Shown here in pieces: positions 22,149 through 31,376 of a stretch of 64,000 nt of DNA. Origin of the DNA: Tetradesmus obliquus (lineage: Eukaryota; Chlorophyta; Chlorophyceae; Sphaeropleales; Scenedesmaceae). The notes under the pieces were generated by a model, which was given only the letters and a program-made list of their open reading frames with translations, was not told the DNA's origin and did no database searches. The position numbers and the translations under genes were made by a program. The stretch is from assembly GCA_030272155.1 (NCBI GenBank), contig CP126202.1, positions 2,108,001 to 2,172,000 on the forward strand, given 5' to 3'. Each line of letters starts with the position of its first letter. Positions within the stretch are counted from its first letter, which is position 1.

Positions 22149-22357
22149 CAAACCTCCAGGTATAAGTGTACACTTCGTTTTGGATAAAAAAGGAAGACCT
22201 CAAGTGAGGCCGAAGGTACACAAGACAGTGACTGTTGCAACCTTCCAAAAGGTACAGTCATAGCAACAAGTGACTTGGGCATTGGATAAAAAGAGAGATC
22301 AAGCCCTAACTGTAAGGGACAGGTCACTTGATTGCATACCACCTGGCTACAAGCGCC
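22149..22357 (+). other. Structured leader between accessory ORF and gag
   Basis: The 209 nt contain two copies of TTGGATAAAAA (near 22179 and 22284). They also hold possible hairpins: CCTC-AAGT-GAGG near 22199, and nested GACTG/CAGTC with ACCTT/AAGGT arms near 22227-22262. This could be a packaging or internal-initiation element. That role is inferred from position only. Confidence 0.35.
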
Positions 22358-22714
22358 ATGGTTGGTACTGTCGGCAAAGAAGGCTTTGCAAAGCTGAACG
22401 AGTCCAACTGGCTCAGGTTCAAGGGTAACATGATCAGCTACCTGGCAACGAAAAACTGCAAAGATGCAGTCACAGACCCGGCCTCACCCAACTCAGACAA
22501 GGCCAAGGGCTACATCACACTATGCGTGGAGGACTACTACCACGGCATCATTGAGGACGCTGCAACTGCTCACGCAGCATGGCAGGCGCTGGAGGCTCAG
22601 TTCCAGCAGGCCAGCCTGTCCAACCAGCGCGCGCTCGAGCAAGAGCTGACTGCTATGAAAAAGAAGTCTGGCGAGAGCATCAGCCAGTACGCAGCGCGCG
22701 GCCGCGACGTCAAC
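22358..22714 (+). pseudogene. Copia gag, 5' part, cut by the nested element
   Basis: The frame starts with ATG at 22358 (MVGTVGKEGFAKLNESNWLR) and runs through a copia-type Gag core with LEQELTAMKKKSGESISQYA. It is interrupted after the Asn codon at 22712-22714. The same reading frame resumes at 31377 with NSELRSINAG. The break therefore separates two halves of one intact ORF, and the insertion is the only lesion seen. Confidence 0.9.
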
Positions 22715-23374
22715 TGACAGGACCGATTGGCTCTTTGTCCGATTGGGGCTAGCCTGGTCATGCTGCTCTTCTGTTATTGAGTAATGTACTGCCTTTGACT
22801 AGTGAAGTACTGTTCCCACAGCCAATGTGCTGTTGGTCACTGAGCAGCACTTGTGCTGCATAGTAAATATCCTTGGCAAATTTGTGATGTTTTGGTGAGG
22901 TCGATCAGGGAGGATCTGAATGTTCGATGTGATGATGTGAGTTACGTGAGTTACGTTATGCACGTTAGGACACGGTGTCCGATGTGTGGTTCCTGGCAGC
23001 GCCATTAAGGTGTTGCAGTGCGCGTGCAAGGGCACGCCGAGTATGGCTCCGAATGCATAGGTTGCTTGGAATTACATATGAATCACAGTGAATAGACATT
23101 TGCACATTGAAGAACCTTTGTGCAGCACAGACCGTCGACGGCTGTGTAACTTGTCGCCTTTGCTGTCTCAGTGCGAACCTGCAAGTGATAAACACAGCAG
23201 AGCACGAATAGAGCAGCTGGCAGCTGTGACTGTGTAACCTTGTGTCCTTTGCAGGAGTGTAAACTCAGGCGAAGCTTCTCTGCCCACAGCAAGTAAGAGT
23301 GTTGGGTTAGCTCGATCTAACCGCGAACACACCTGCAGCTGCAGACACTCAGCGTTGCAGCGCATTCTCTCTTA
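22715..23374 (+). repeat. Block B of the nested element, left copy
   Basis: It begins TGACAGGACC and ends ATTCTCTCTTA. It matches 30532-31191 at a constant offset of 7817 with no difference seen. Unlike a normal 5' LTR, it is not followed by the A block present after the right copy. Confidence 0.9.
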
Positions 23375-23591
23375 TACTCGGCGTCACCTTGCATGCTTGT
23401 GTGGCAGCAATTGCATTATATTGTATAGCAAGCAGATCGCAGCCGTTGCAGCAGTGCAGCCTAGCTTTCTGCCAGGCCAGGTACCCCGAAGGTTCTCGAC
23501 CAGACCAAGGCCGACCCGGCGACCTGTCCAAGTGCCCAAGTCCGTCCACTACGGCTGCTACTGGAGGTTGTTCTTTGAAAAGCTCTATTCT

Positions 23592-23691
23592 GCGCCAAAT
23601 GGCATGATCCAGCGCCGAAAGGCATCTTAAAGCGCCGAAAGGCATTGTCACGCTCCGAAAGGAACCTTAAAGCGCCAAAAGGCAACCACTA
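23592..23691 (+). repeat. Five 20-nt tandem units, each able to form a tetraloop hairpin
   Basis: Exact 20-nt periodicity with cores GCC-AAAT-GGC, GCC-GAAA-GGC, GCC-GAAA-GGC, TCC-GAAA-GGA and GCC-AAAA-GGC. The three-base stem is kept in all five units, including a paired change (G-C to T-A) in the fourth. Three loops are GNRA type. The array ends about 55 nt before the gag ATG. RNA function (packaging, dimerisation or translation control) is inferred. Confidence 0.7.
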
Positions 23692-23746
23692 CGCTGTTCT
23701 GCGTCCAAACAAGCAATACTAGGGCTGCTACGTGCCCAATGCGTGC

Positions 23747-26700
23747 ATGGTGGGTGACTCAGCCCGTGGGCCAGTAACGCGGTCTCGAAGCACTTTGCCT
23801 ACAGGCCCGCTGCACCACACACTAGAGTTAATTCAGCAACAAGCACGCGCTGTTACCAGTGAACTCGCTCTTGTTGACAGCAGCCACGAGCCAGGCACTT
23901 TGCAAGACAGTGATCCTGTGTCTCCCTGCTCCTCCCTCTCGCTTGAGCAAGAAACACCAACACGCGTTTACCACAACCCGTACTTCAATCCAGGCACAAT
24001 GGACGACCTGTCCTACACAAGCTCTCTGGCTGCCCTGCTAAAGAAGCAGTACACTGGTGAGCAAGGAGCCCCATGCTTTGACTTCACCAAGGGCATCAAG
24101 CAGTGGCACCTGGATCAGTGCAGCAGGAACCTCACTGCAGGCAGAGACACTCCCAGCCCTGCGATACTCATCCAGCAGATGCTCAACTGCCTGCCAGATG
24201 ACTCAGACGCCTACTATGTGTTTGCGCAGATCCGCACAGCGATCCTGCCAGCCATCAAGGCTGCTGAGCGCGGCCTGTACTACCCAGGCCAACCCACTGA
24301 GGCAGAGCGAGATGCGGCACTGCGCAGCAGGAGGGGCCTGCAGGAGTACGAGGACCACATGACCGCAATGTACAGCAAGCACTTCAAAACTGTGAGTGAC
24401 GTGGCAGCAAGCCGAAACCTGCTGTCAGACGGGGCAGGCACAGGCAGCAGCCAGCAGCAGGCTGCGGTTAGGGTTCAGATCAGCGTGGGTGCAGCCAGCG
24501 CATCGCCTGGGCTCGCAGCTGCAGCGCCAGTGGTGCTTGATGACGGCGGCGCTATGTACACACCCAACATGTATGTATTTGCGCGCGCAGTGCTCATGTT
24601 TGAGATCGCCTTTGGCACAGCCACGCAGCAGCAGGAGAACGAGTTTAAGGCAATGAAGCAGGGCAGCATGACAGCAGACGCATTTGCATACAAACTGGAG
24701 TACCTGAACCGCACACTGCTGCACAAAAACTTCACTGACAGCTACCTGGTGCGGCTGTTTGTGAACGGCCTGCAGGACCGCGAGTGCGCTGCCTCGCTGC
24801 AGAGCAAGCTGCAGTACATGCCGGCTACGCAGGTCAAGCTGGCCACTTTCAGGCAGCTGGTGAAGACATACTACGAGAACAAGCAAGAGGGCCTGCAGGT
24901 GCAAACTGAGAGCGAGGTGGCTGCAAAGATGCTGGGCAAGCTGAACATCAAGACGCCAAGCTCAGGTGCGCAGCCGGGGACCCAGCTGACTGAGCACCAG
25001 CGCATGCAGCAGCTCGTGAAGCACGCAAAGGAGCTGGGGTTTCCAGAGGATCATGACATGGCGCCATGCATCCTGCCGCGGCACAATGGCCACTGCAACA
25101 TGCACTGCAGGGACCCCAAGCACCCCCGCAACATGAAGCAACAACAGCCAACACCAGCGGCAGGCATGCACGGCAGCAGCAGCAGCAACAGCAGCAGCTG
25201 GCAGTACCCTGCACCGCCTGCCATGCCTTACACTCCGCACATGCCCGCTGCTGCACTGCAGGGCAGCAGAGCAGCGCCTGCTAGCCCTGCCAACCCCAAT
25301 GGCAGCCACTGGTGGCAGGGCGGCCAGCAGCAGCGGCAGCAGCCAGCAAACCAACGCTGCAGCATGTGCAATGCATCGCACAATGACAAGAGCTGCTGGT
25401 ACAATGATCCGCGGCAGGCACCAGCGCACTGGGCGCCCAGTGAGAGCGCACCCTACAAGGCCATCCAGCTGTACCAACGCCGCTGCGCAGAGCTGGGCAT
25501 TGCGCCCAAGGCACCAGGTGCGCGATCAGCGCCCAACATACCGCAACAGGGTGGCCGCGCACCGCCACGTGCCCAGGCAGCTGCAGCAGCATTTGCAGAC
25601 CCTAATGGCCAGCCTGACCTGCATGCAGCAGCGCTGATGCCTGAAGCAGCTGATGACACAGAGAGCCTTGGCGGCTGGTTCATGGCAGGCTCCTGCATGC
25701 GCGCGCAGGATGACTGCAGCAGCAGCAGCAGCTACGCCGCTGGCACCACATTTGCAGCAGCACTCGGCGGCAGGGACAAGCAGCCGCTCAGCTTCCTGCC
25801 ACCAGCCAGCGTGCAGCCTCGCAGCAGAGCAGCAGCAATAGGCACTGCTGCTGACACATCCGCTGCCACCACCATTACTGCTGGTGACGTGCAGATGCAG
25901 ATAACCTTTGCAGGGTCACCCACCAAGCTACGGGGCCTACTGCAGCAGATGAGTGAGGCTGGGCTGCTGGAGACAACCACAGCAGACACAGCAAGCGCTG
26001 GCGCGTGCGCAGCAGCAGCTGCAGCTCCAGGTAAGCCGCCTGGGCTGGACCCCAGTTGCTTGCCAACAGCTGTTGAGCAGGGCAGCGGCAACGTGAGCCT
26101 TGACTGCCATGCATCTAGCAGCAGCAGCAGCAGCATCAGCGCCTGTGATGATGTAGCAACAGATACAGCAGCAGCAGCCATGCCTGCAGCTGCACTGCTG
26201 GGACAGGCAGTAGTGGGGCAGTTGGCAGACTATGCGCGCCCAGGCTGCAGCAGCGAGCAGCTTGTGGCCGACTTCAAGGCCAGCAGCAAGATCCCCACCA
26301 TGCTGACCTTCACTGGCACTGAGCCGGCTAGCATGCCGATGATTATGACAGACAAGGGCCTGATCATGCCGTTCAAACCTGTCGCAGACTCCGGCTGTGA
26401 GCCCAACATCATGACGCGCGCGCAGGCAGACGCGTGCCAGCTGTACTACCGCCCCCTCAAGGAGGGCGAGCTCAACATCATGACCATCGAAGGCAACGCC
26501 ACCTCCTGCTTCATCGGCCGCACAGACCCGGTGAGCGTGGTGTTTGGTCACGGCACGAATAACGAGGCTTCTGTGTACTGCAAGGACGGCTTCCTCATCA
26601 TCGATAACCCCGCAGCTGAGAAGATGTACAGCTGCGTGCTCGGCAGGAGCTGTGTGGACAAGGTGTCAGGCTTTGTGGTGCCCGTGCTGCAAACATTCTT

Positions 26701-28006
26701 TTACATGCCGCGCCTGGAGCAGAATGACCTTAGCGCCGGTGCCATGCCGGTGCGGCTGGGCCGCAGCCAGCACAGCGGCAGCAGCACAGCAGCTTCTCTC
26801 ACAGCTATAGCTGAACCTCCACTGCTGATTGCCTGCGCTGCAATGCCGCAGGACCCACCAGCCTGCAGCGGCTCAGGCCAAGGCATCAAAGCAGAAGAGA
26901 GCACTACAGACCAGGGCAGTGGCACTGCCTCCAGCACACAGCCTGTGCTGCACTTCTGCAGCAGCGCATCAGCAGAAGACGTGCTGTGCAGCATGCCAGC
27001 ACCGCAGAAGGCGACCTTTGAGTACATGGACAACAGCAGCTGCATCAAGCAAGCTGCTGCACCAGAGGTGAGCGCCAGCACAGCAGCAGATGCGCGTAGC
27101 AGTGGTGGAGCCCCAGCGGCAGATGTGCACAGCAGCAGCAGCAGCAACAATGTGGCTGAGCAGCAGGCCAGCAAGCCATTCTCCTGCAAGCTGCAGCAGC
27201 AGCAGCAGCAGCAGCAATGCATGCCGCCCATCTATGCAGCATGCAACTGGGCTGTCAGCTCTGTGCTGTGGCTGCTGTCCTTCCTGCCATACCTGCTGCT
27301 GAGCTGCATTGGCAGCACCATGCGCGGCTACGTGTGCAAGCTCATGCACTGGCTGCACCGCATGCTGCTGATGCAGGCACCCTACCACAAGCACGGCACG
27401 CTGCACTACCGCCTGGGGAGCATCCACCACTCTGCCAGAAACTTCTTCGGCTTCAGGAGCACCATCAAGGTGCGCATGAGACAGGCTGCGTCTGGCAAGG
27501 GTGAGCACAGCAAGCCCAAGATGCTTGAAGTGAAGAATCGCAACCCGTTTGCGTTGCGCTTTGCTTGCACAGCATTGCCAGTCAAGCTGCTCTTCCTACT
27601 GCTATTGCTAGCAGTGTTTTGCGCAACCAGTGCTTCAGCCATGCAGCTGCGCACAGCGCCTGTTGCCTCCACTTTCTTCCCCGCGGCGGCAGCCGGCGTG
27701 GTCCTGCTTGAGCCGTTCGGGGGGTTGTGTGCTGGGCTCAAAATGGCCTTACGCAATGGAACGGCAGTCAAGCAGTACTACTACCTAGACACCAACTCAA
27801 CCAGCAGGCGCATCGCTGCTCACCGCATACAGCAGCTCATGGCACTGTACCCGCGCCTGCTGACTGCAGGTGCTGTGCAGAACGCCTTTGCGCTTCCACA
27901 AGACATACGGCAGCTCACCACGCGTGACCTGATAGCGGCCGGCGCCAGTGCACCCATGCACCCTTGGCTGGTGGTCGCGGGGTGGCCATGCCAGGACTCT
28001 CGCTAG
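23747..28006 (+). CDS. Nested element polyprotein: Gag, protease, hydrophobic region, cytosine-C5 methyltransferase N-part
   Basis: The frame is open for about 1420 codons. The first ATG in frame is at 23747 (the frame opens at 23732 with GTG). Gag-like helical sequence (about 60-410) is followed by two Cys/His clusters: CNMHCRDPKH (about 446) and CSMCNASHNDKSC (about 543). A Ser/Ala/Gln-rich linker leads to a retropepsin-like domain with active site VADSGCEPN (about 884) and a hydrophobic flap region. Two hydrophobic helices follow: SVLWLLSFLPYLLLSC (about 1172) and LPVKLLFLLLLLAVFCA (about 1282). Then comes a C5-methyltransferase start, VVLLEPFGGLCAGLKMAL (motif I, about 1322), and GWPCQD (motif IV, catalytic Cys, about 1418). 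The frame then stops. One base later LSLAGAGAGLQGERSSLL then QDLVRVI continues the methyltransferase in another frame to 28078. Motifs VI-X are not found. Confidence 0.8.
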   Translation: MVGDSARGPVTRSRSTLPTGPLHHTLELIQQQARAVTSELALVDSSHEPGTLQDSDPVSPCSSLSLEQETPTRVYHNPYFNPGTMDDLSYTSSLAALLKKQYTGEQGAPCFDFTKGIKQWHLDQCSRNLTAGRDTPSPAILIQQMLNCLPDDSDAYYVFAQIRTAILPAIKAAERGLYYPGQPTEAERDAALRSRRGLQEYEDHMTAMYSKHFKTVSDVAASRNLLSDGAGTGSSQQQAAVRVQISVGAASASPGLAAAAPVVLDDGGAMYTPNMYVFARAVLMFEIAFGTATQQQENEFKAMKQGSMTADAFAYKLEYLNRTLLHKNFTDSYLVRLFVNGLQDRECAASLQSKLQYMPATQVKLATFRQLVKTYYENKQEGLQVQTESEVAAKMLGKLNIKTPSSGAQPGTQLTEHQRMQQLVKHAKELGFPEDHDMAPCILPRHNGHCNMHCRDPKHPRNMKQQQPTPAAGMHGSSSSNSSSWQYPAPPAMPYTPHMPAAALQGSRAAPASPANPNGSHWWQGGQQQRQQPANQRCSMCNASHNDKSCWYNDPRQAPAHWAPSESAPYKAIQLYQRRCAELGIAPKAPGARSAPNIPQQGGRAPPRAQAAAAAFADPNGQPDLHAAALMPEAADDTESLGGWFMAGSCMRAQDDCSSSSSYAAGTTFAAALGGRDKQPLSFLPPASVQPRSRAAAIGTAADTSAATTITAGDVQMQITFAGSPTKLRGLLQQMSEAGLLETTTADTASAGACAAAAAAPGKPPGLDPSCLPTAVEQGSGNVSLDCHASSSSSSSISACDDVATDTAAAAMPAAALLGQAVVGQLADYARPGCSSEQLVADFKASSKIPTMLTFTGTEPASMPMIMTDKGLIMPFKPVADSGCEPNIMTRAQADACQLYYRPLKEGELNIMTIEGNATSCFIGRTDPVSVVFGHGTNNEASVYCKDGFLIIDNPAAEKMYSCVLGRSCVDKVSGFVVPVLQTFFYMPRLEQNDLSAGAMPVRLGRSQHSGSSTAASLTAIAEPPLLIACAAMPQDPPACSGSGQGIKAEESTTDQGSGTASSTQPVLHFCSSASAEDVLCSMPAPQKATFEYMDNSSCIKQAAAPEVSASTAADARSSGGAPAADVHSSSSSNNVAEQQASKPFSCKLQQQQQQQQCMPPIYAACNWAVSSVLWLLSFLPYLLLSCIGSTMRGYVCKLMHWLHRMLLMQAPYHKHGTLHYRLGSIHHSARNFFGFRSTIKVRMRQAASGKGEHSKPKMLEVKNRNPFALRFACTALPVKLLFLLLLLAVFCATSASAMQLRTAPVASTFFPAAAAGVVLLEPFGGLCAGLKMALRNGTAVKQYYYLDTNSTSRRIAAHRIQQLMALYPRLLTAGAVQNAFALPQDIRQLTTRDLIAAGASAPMHPWLVVAGWPCQDSR

Positions 28007-28344
28007 CAGGCGCCGGCGCAGGGCTGCAAGGTGAGCGCTCCAGTCTCCTGCAAGACCTCGTGCGCGTGATAGTGAGCTGATGCAGTGCCTGTTTGCCATC
28101 ACACGCGCGTGGTGGAGACCAGAAAGTCCCCAACAGTGCAGCAGCGCATGCATGCCACTGCATGACGAGACACCAGCCACCAGCTGCGTAGATGCACACA
28201 GATATGTTGTTGCTTGCGCTTTAGCAACCGCTGCAGCTGCGCAGGAGGTGATGCAGAAGCCTGATGCCAACCACACTGACATCTGGCATGATGCCGTTGC
28301 ACTGCATCTGCTGCAGCACTGTCACAGCTGCTGAGAAAAGCCGT

Positions 28345-30090
28345 GTCAACAAGCGGCTGCAATACTACACTTGGCGTGATGGCAAGGTGCTGCGCCTAAT
28401 GCCTGACAACAGCACACATGTGGTGCCTCCACCATCAGAGCGCCTGCAGCTAGTCAAGGACTGCCACGACCGCACAGGGCACTTTGGCATCCGCCGCACC
28501 ACAGCGCTACTGCTACACACTTGGTGGTGGCATGGCATCCAGGCGGACGCGGCATCTGTGGTGAGTGCGTGCAAGGAATGCAGCCGCGTGCGTGCCACTT
28601 TCAATGCCAAGCCAGCTGAGCTGCAGCCCTTGCCAATCGAAGGTCTCATGTACCGCTGGGGGGTGGACCTAGCAGGGCCATCCCCAGAGACTGCTAGGGG
28701 CCACAAGTACCTGTTCATTGCAGTTGAGCATTTCAGCAAGCACATCATTGCTGTGCCAATCGCAGACAAGACTCCTTAATGCACAGCATATGCGTTCCTG
28801 CACCATGTCCTAGGCAAGTACGGGGCAATGGCGGAGTGCTGTCATGACAGGGGCGGCGAGTGGGCAGGAGCATTTGAGCAGCTACTGCTTGATGCAAAAA
28901 AAGACAGCAGGTCCACATCAGCAAACCATCCTGCAGCCAACGGCGCAGCAGAGAAAAGCGTTCACATTGTCAAAACTGCTCTCAAGAAAGTGTGCTTGCA
29001 GCGCCAGAACACCAGTGACTGGGACATGGAGGTGCCATGGCTGCTGCTTGGCTACAACTGCAGCCCGCAGCGCAGCACTGGCTACAGCCCCTATGAGCTG
29101 CTCTACGCACACACACCTGTAGTGCCACCTGCAACTGCTGAAGCAATGCAGGAGCCCATCAACTTGGACTCACCCGATGCGGCAACTGCCTCGCTGCTGC
29201 ACCGCAGAGAACTGGCCAAGCGCATCTGCCCTGAAGCCATGAACAACCTGGCCATTGCGCAGCACAGAGACACGCTGCGCTACGCGCACATCCGCTCAGG
29301 GACCTATGAGCCCAAGCACGCCAAGTTTGAGGTGGGCGACTTTGTGTACACAGCGTACGCAAACACGCACAGTGCGTTGCAGCCTCGTGCCAAGCCTGCC
29401 ATACTCAGAGTGACCGAAGTCAGGCCATCAGGGCGCCTCATCCTGCAGGGCCGATGCGGCCGCACAACTGACAGGCACATGTCACAGTGCGCACCCTGCC
29501 ACCTGCCTGGCGTCGACGCAACCATAGACCCCACACTGGCAGACAAACCTGCTGAGATAGTGTGCGAATCCTGCAACTCCCCCACATCAACTCAAGAAGA
29601 TGCAATCCTGCTCTGCGACTACTGCGATGCAGGCTGACACATGAAGTGTCTTGATCCCAAGCTGACGGCAGTGCCGGATGGCGACTGGCTTTGCCCAAGG
29701 TGCGTGTCAGACGGCATTACAGCTGCACAGCTTCAGTCTGCTGCAGTACAGCGCAAAACGCAGCAGGCACTTGATGCAGCACCCAACCTGTTCCCTGACA
29801 AAGCAATGAGGCAACGTGATTCAACGGCGGGTCAGCTGCATGGCCGCCTCATCAAGCAGAGCTTCAGGGATTGCAGCACAAACAAACCGCGTCCTTTCTG
29901 GGGCAGGCTGCACTACATGGGCGAACAGCGCCGCCCACGCTACTACGACGTGTATTTTGAGGATGGCGACATTTATCAATACACAGTTGCTGAGGCTAAA
30001 AAGCACCTGCAACCGCCCAATGCTGTACTGCCTGCAGGCATCACGCTGCCCAACGACGCAGCGTTTGCCAGGCAAAGCACCTCAACATGA
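28345..30090 (+). pseudogene. Nested element integrase, PHD finger and barrel-like C-terminus, with two in-frame stops
   Basis: The zinc-binding domain (HDRTGHFGIRR ... CKECSR) and the catalytic core start (RWGVDLAGPSPETARGHKYL) precede a TAA at 28777. The same frame continues with HDRGGEWAGAFEQLL and NGAAEKSVHIVK, giving the expected D-D-E spacing. A later TGA at 29635 falls inside a C4HC3 PHD finger (CESCN ... CDYCDAG-stop-HMKC ... CPRC), where the family normally has an aromatic residue. The end, YYDVYFEDGDIYQYTVAEAK, resembles a Tudor or chromo-type barrel. Both stops are single transitions away from sense codons. The integrase class is retroviral/Ty3-like. Confidence 0.8.
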
Positions 30091-30346
30091 GCCACCTACA
30101 ACACTGCCAGGCTACCACCACCAGCAGCAGCGGGGTGCCTGCGCCTGGCAGTGCAGCAACAGCTGCAGCGAGCAGCAATAGCAGTCTAGCAATCAGAACT
30201 TCAGCAGATGTGAGTCAGCAGTGCGACCCCACAGCAAATGCTGACAAGCAGCAGATGCCCAGTCATCTGGAGTGTGTAGTGTGATGTTACTGGCAGGTTG
30301 TGAACAAACACACCTCCGCCAGCTTTTGTGTGTTGTTCAGGGGGGT

Positions 30347-30529
30347 TGTTTGGTGCCAGTAACCAGGGCTCTCTCAAGGCACTCTGTGCCAACAGTTGGA
30401 AGTCAGTCAATGGCAGTGGTGTAACTGTAACAGCAGTGTTGCCAGTGTCAGCTATGCCTGGAAGTACTGTTCAGAGTGGGTTACAGTCAGGCTTGGCGCC
30501 TATCTGCCAAGCGCTAGTATGTTACGTCA
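30347..30529 (+). repeat. Block A of the nested element, inner copy
   Basis: It begins TGTTTGGTGCC and ends TTACGTCA. It is identical by eye to 31193-31375. It is preceded by a G-rich tract and followed by GC and block B, so the join reads GTCA-GC-TGAC, a perfect palindrome resembling an LTR-LTR circle junction. Confidence 0.88.
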
Positions 30530-30531
30530 GC

Positions 30532-31375
30532 TGACAGGACCGATTGGCTCTTTGTCCGATTGGGGCTAGCCTGGTCATGCTGCTCTTCTGTTATTGAGTA
30601 ATGTACTGCCTTTGACTAGTGAAGTACTGTTCCCACAGCCAATGTGCTGTTGGTCACTGAGCAGCACTTGTGCTGCATAGTAAATATCCTTGGCAAATTT
30701 GTGATGTTTTGGTGAGGTCGATCAGGGAGGATCTGAATGTTCGATGTGATGATGTGAGTTACGTGAGTTACGTTATGCACGTTAGGACACGGTGTCCGAT
30801 GTGTGGTTCCTGGCAGCGCCATTAAGGTGTTGCAGTGCGCGTGCAAGGGCACGCCGAGTATGGCTCCGAATGCATAGGTTGCTTGGAATTACATATGAAT
30901 CACAGTGAATAGACATTTGCACATTGAAGAACCTTTGTGCAGCACAGACCGTCGACGGCTGTGTAACTTGTCGCCTTTGCTGTCTCAGTGCGAACCTGCA
31001 AGTGATAAACACAGCAGAGCACGAATAGAGCAGCTGGCAGCTGTGACTGTGTAACCTTGTGTCCTTTGCAGGAGTGTAAACTCAGGCGAAGCTTCTCTGC
31101 CCACAGCAAGTAAGAGTGTTGGGTTAGCTCGATCTAACCGCGAACACACCTGCAGCTGCAGACACTCAGCGTTGCAGCGCATTCTCTCTTAATGTTTGGT
31201 GCCAGTAACCAGGGCTCTCTCAAGGCACTCTGTGCCAACAGTTGGAAGTCAGTCAATGGCAGTGGTGTAACTGTAACAGCAGTGTTGCCAGTGTCAGCTA
31301 TGCCTGGAAGTACTGTTCAGAGTGGGTTACAGTCAGGCTTGGCGCCTATCTGCCAAGCGCTAGTATGTTACGTCA
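30532..31375 (+). repeat. Right terminal repeat of the nested element (block B plus block A)
   Basis: B (30532-31191), one extra A, then A (31193-31375) make an 844-bp TG...CA unit. It ends at the CAAC target duplication. Its outermost bases are TGAC and GTCA, inverted as expected for integrase substrates. Confidence 0.85.
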
Positions 31376-31376
31376 C

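Larger units (their letters stand above)
22715..31375 (+). mobile_element. Nested Ty3-like LTR element with methyltransferase and permuted split repeats
   Basis: The insertion is bounded by TGACAGG and ACGTCA and flanked by CAAC on both sides (22711-22714 and 31376-31379). The repeat architecture is abnormal. Block B (660 bp) is at 22715-23374 and 30532-31191. Block A (183 bp) is at 30347-30529 and 31193-31375. The order is B, internal, A, GC, B, a, A. Copies of each block look identical, so the insertion is recent. The internal region encodes Gag, retropepsin, a cytosine methyltransferase start, integrase, PHD finger and a barrel-like end. No reverse transcriptase or RNase H is present. AGGGGGG at 30339-30345, just ahead of the first A block, looks like a polypurine tract. 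The copy is probably non-autonomous. Confidence 0.85.

Noticed and set aside
27247-27650. Envelope gene in the nested element, from the two hydrophobic helices
   Set aside because: No glycoprotein-like ectodomain or cleavage site is seen. The helices sit inside the polyprotein between protease and methyltransferase.
22715-31375. Classification as a DIRS/PAT tyrosine-recombinase element because of the split repeats
   Set aside because: No tyrosine recombinase is seen. The element has a DDE integrase with zinc-binding domain and a target duplication. Only the repeat layout resembles DIRS/PAT.
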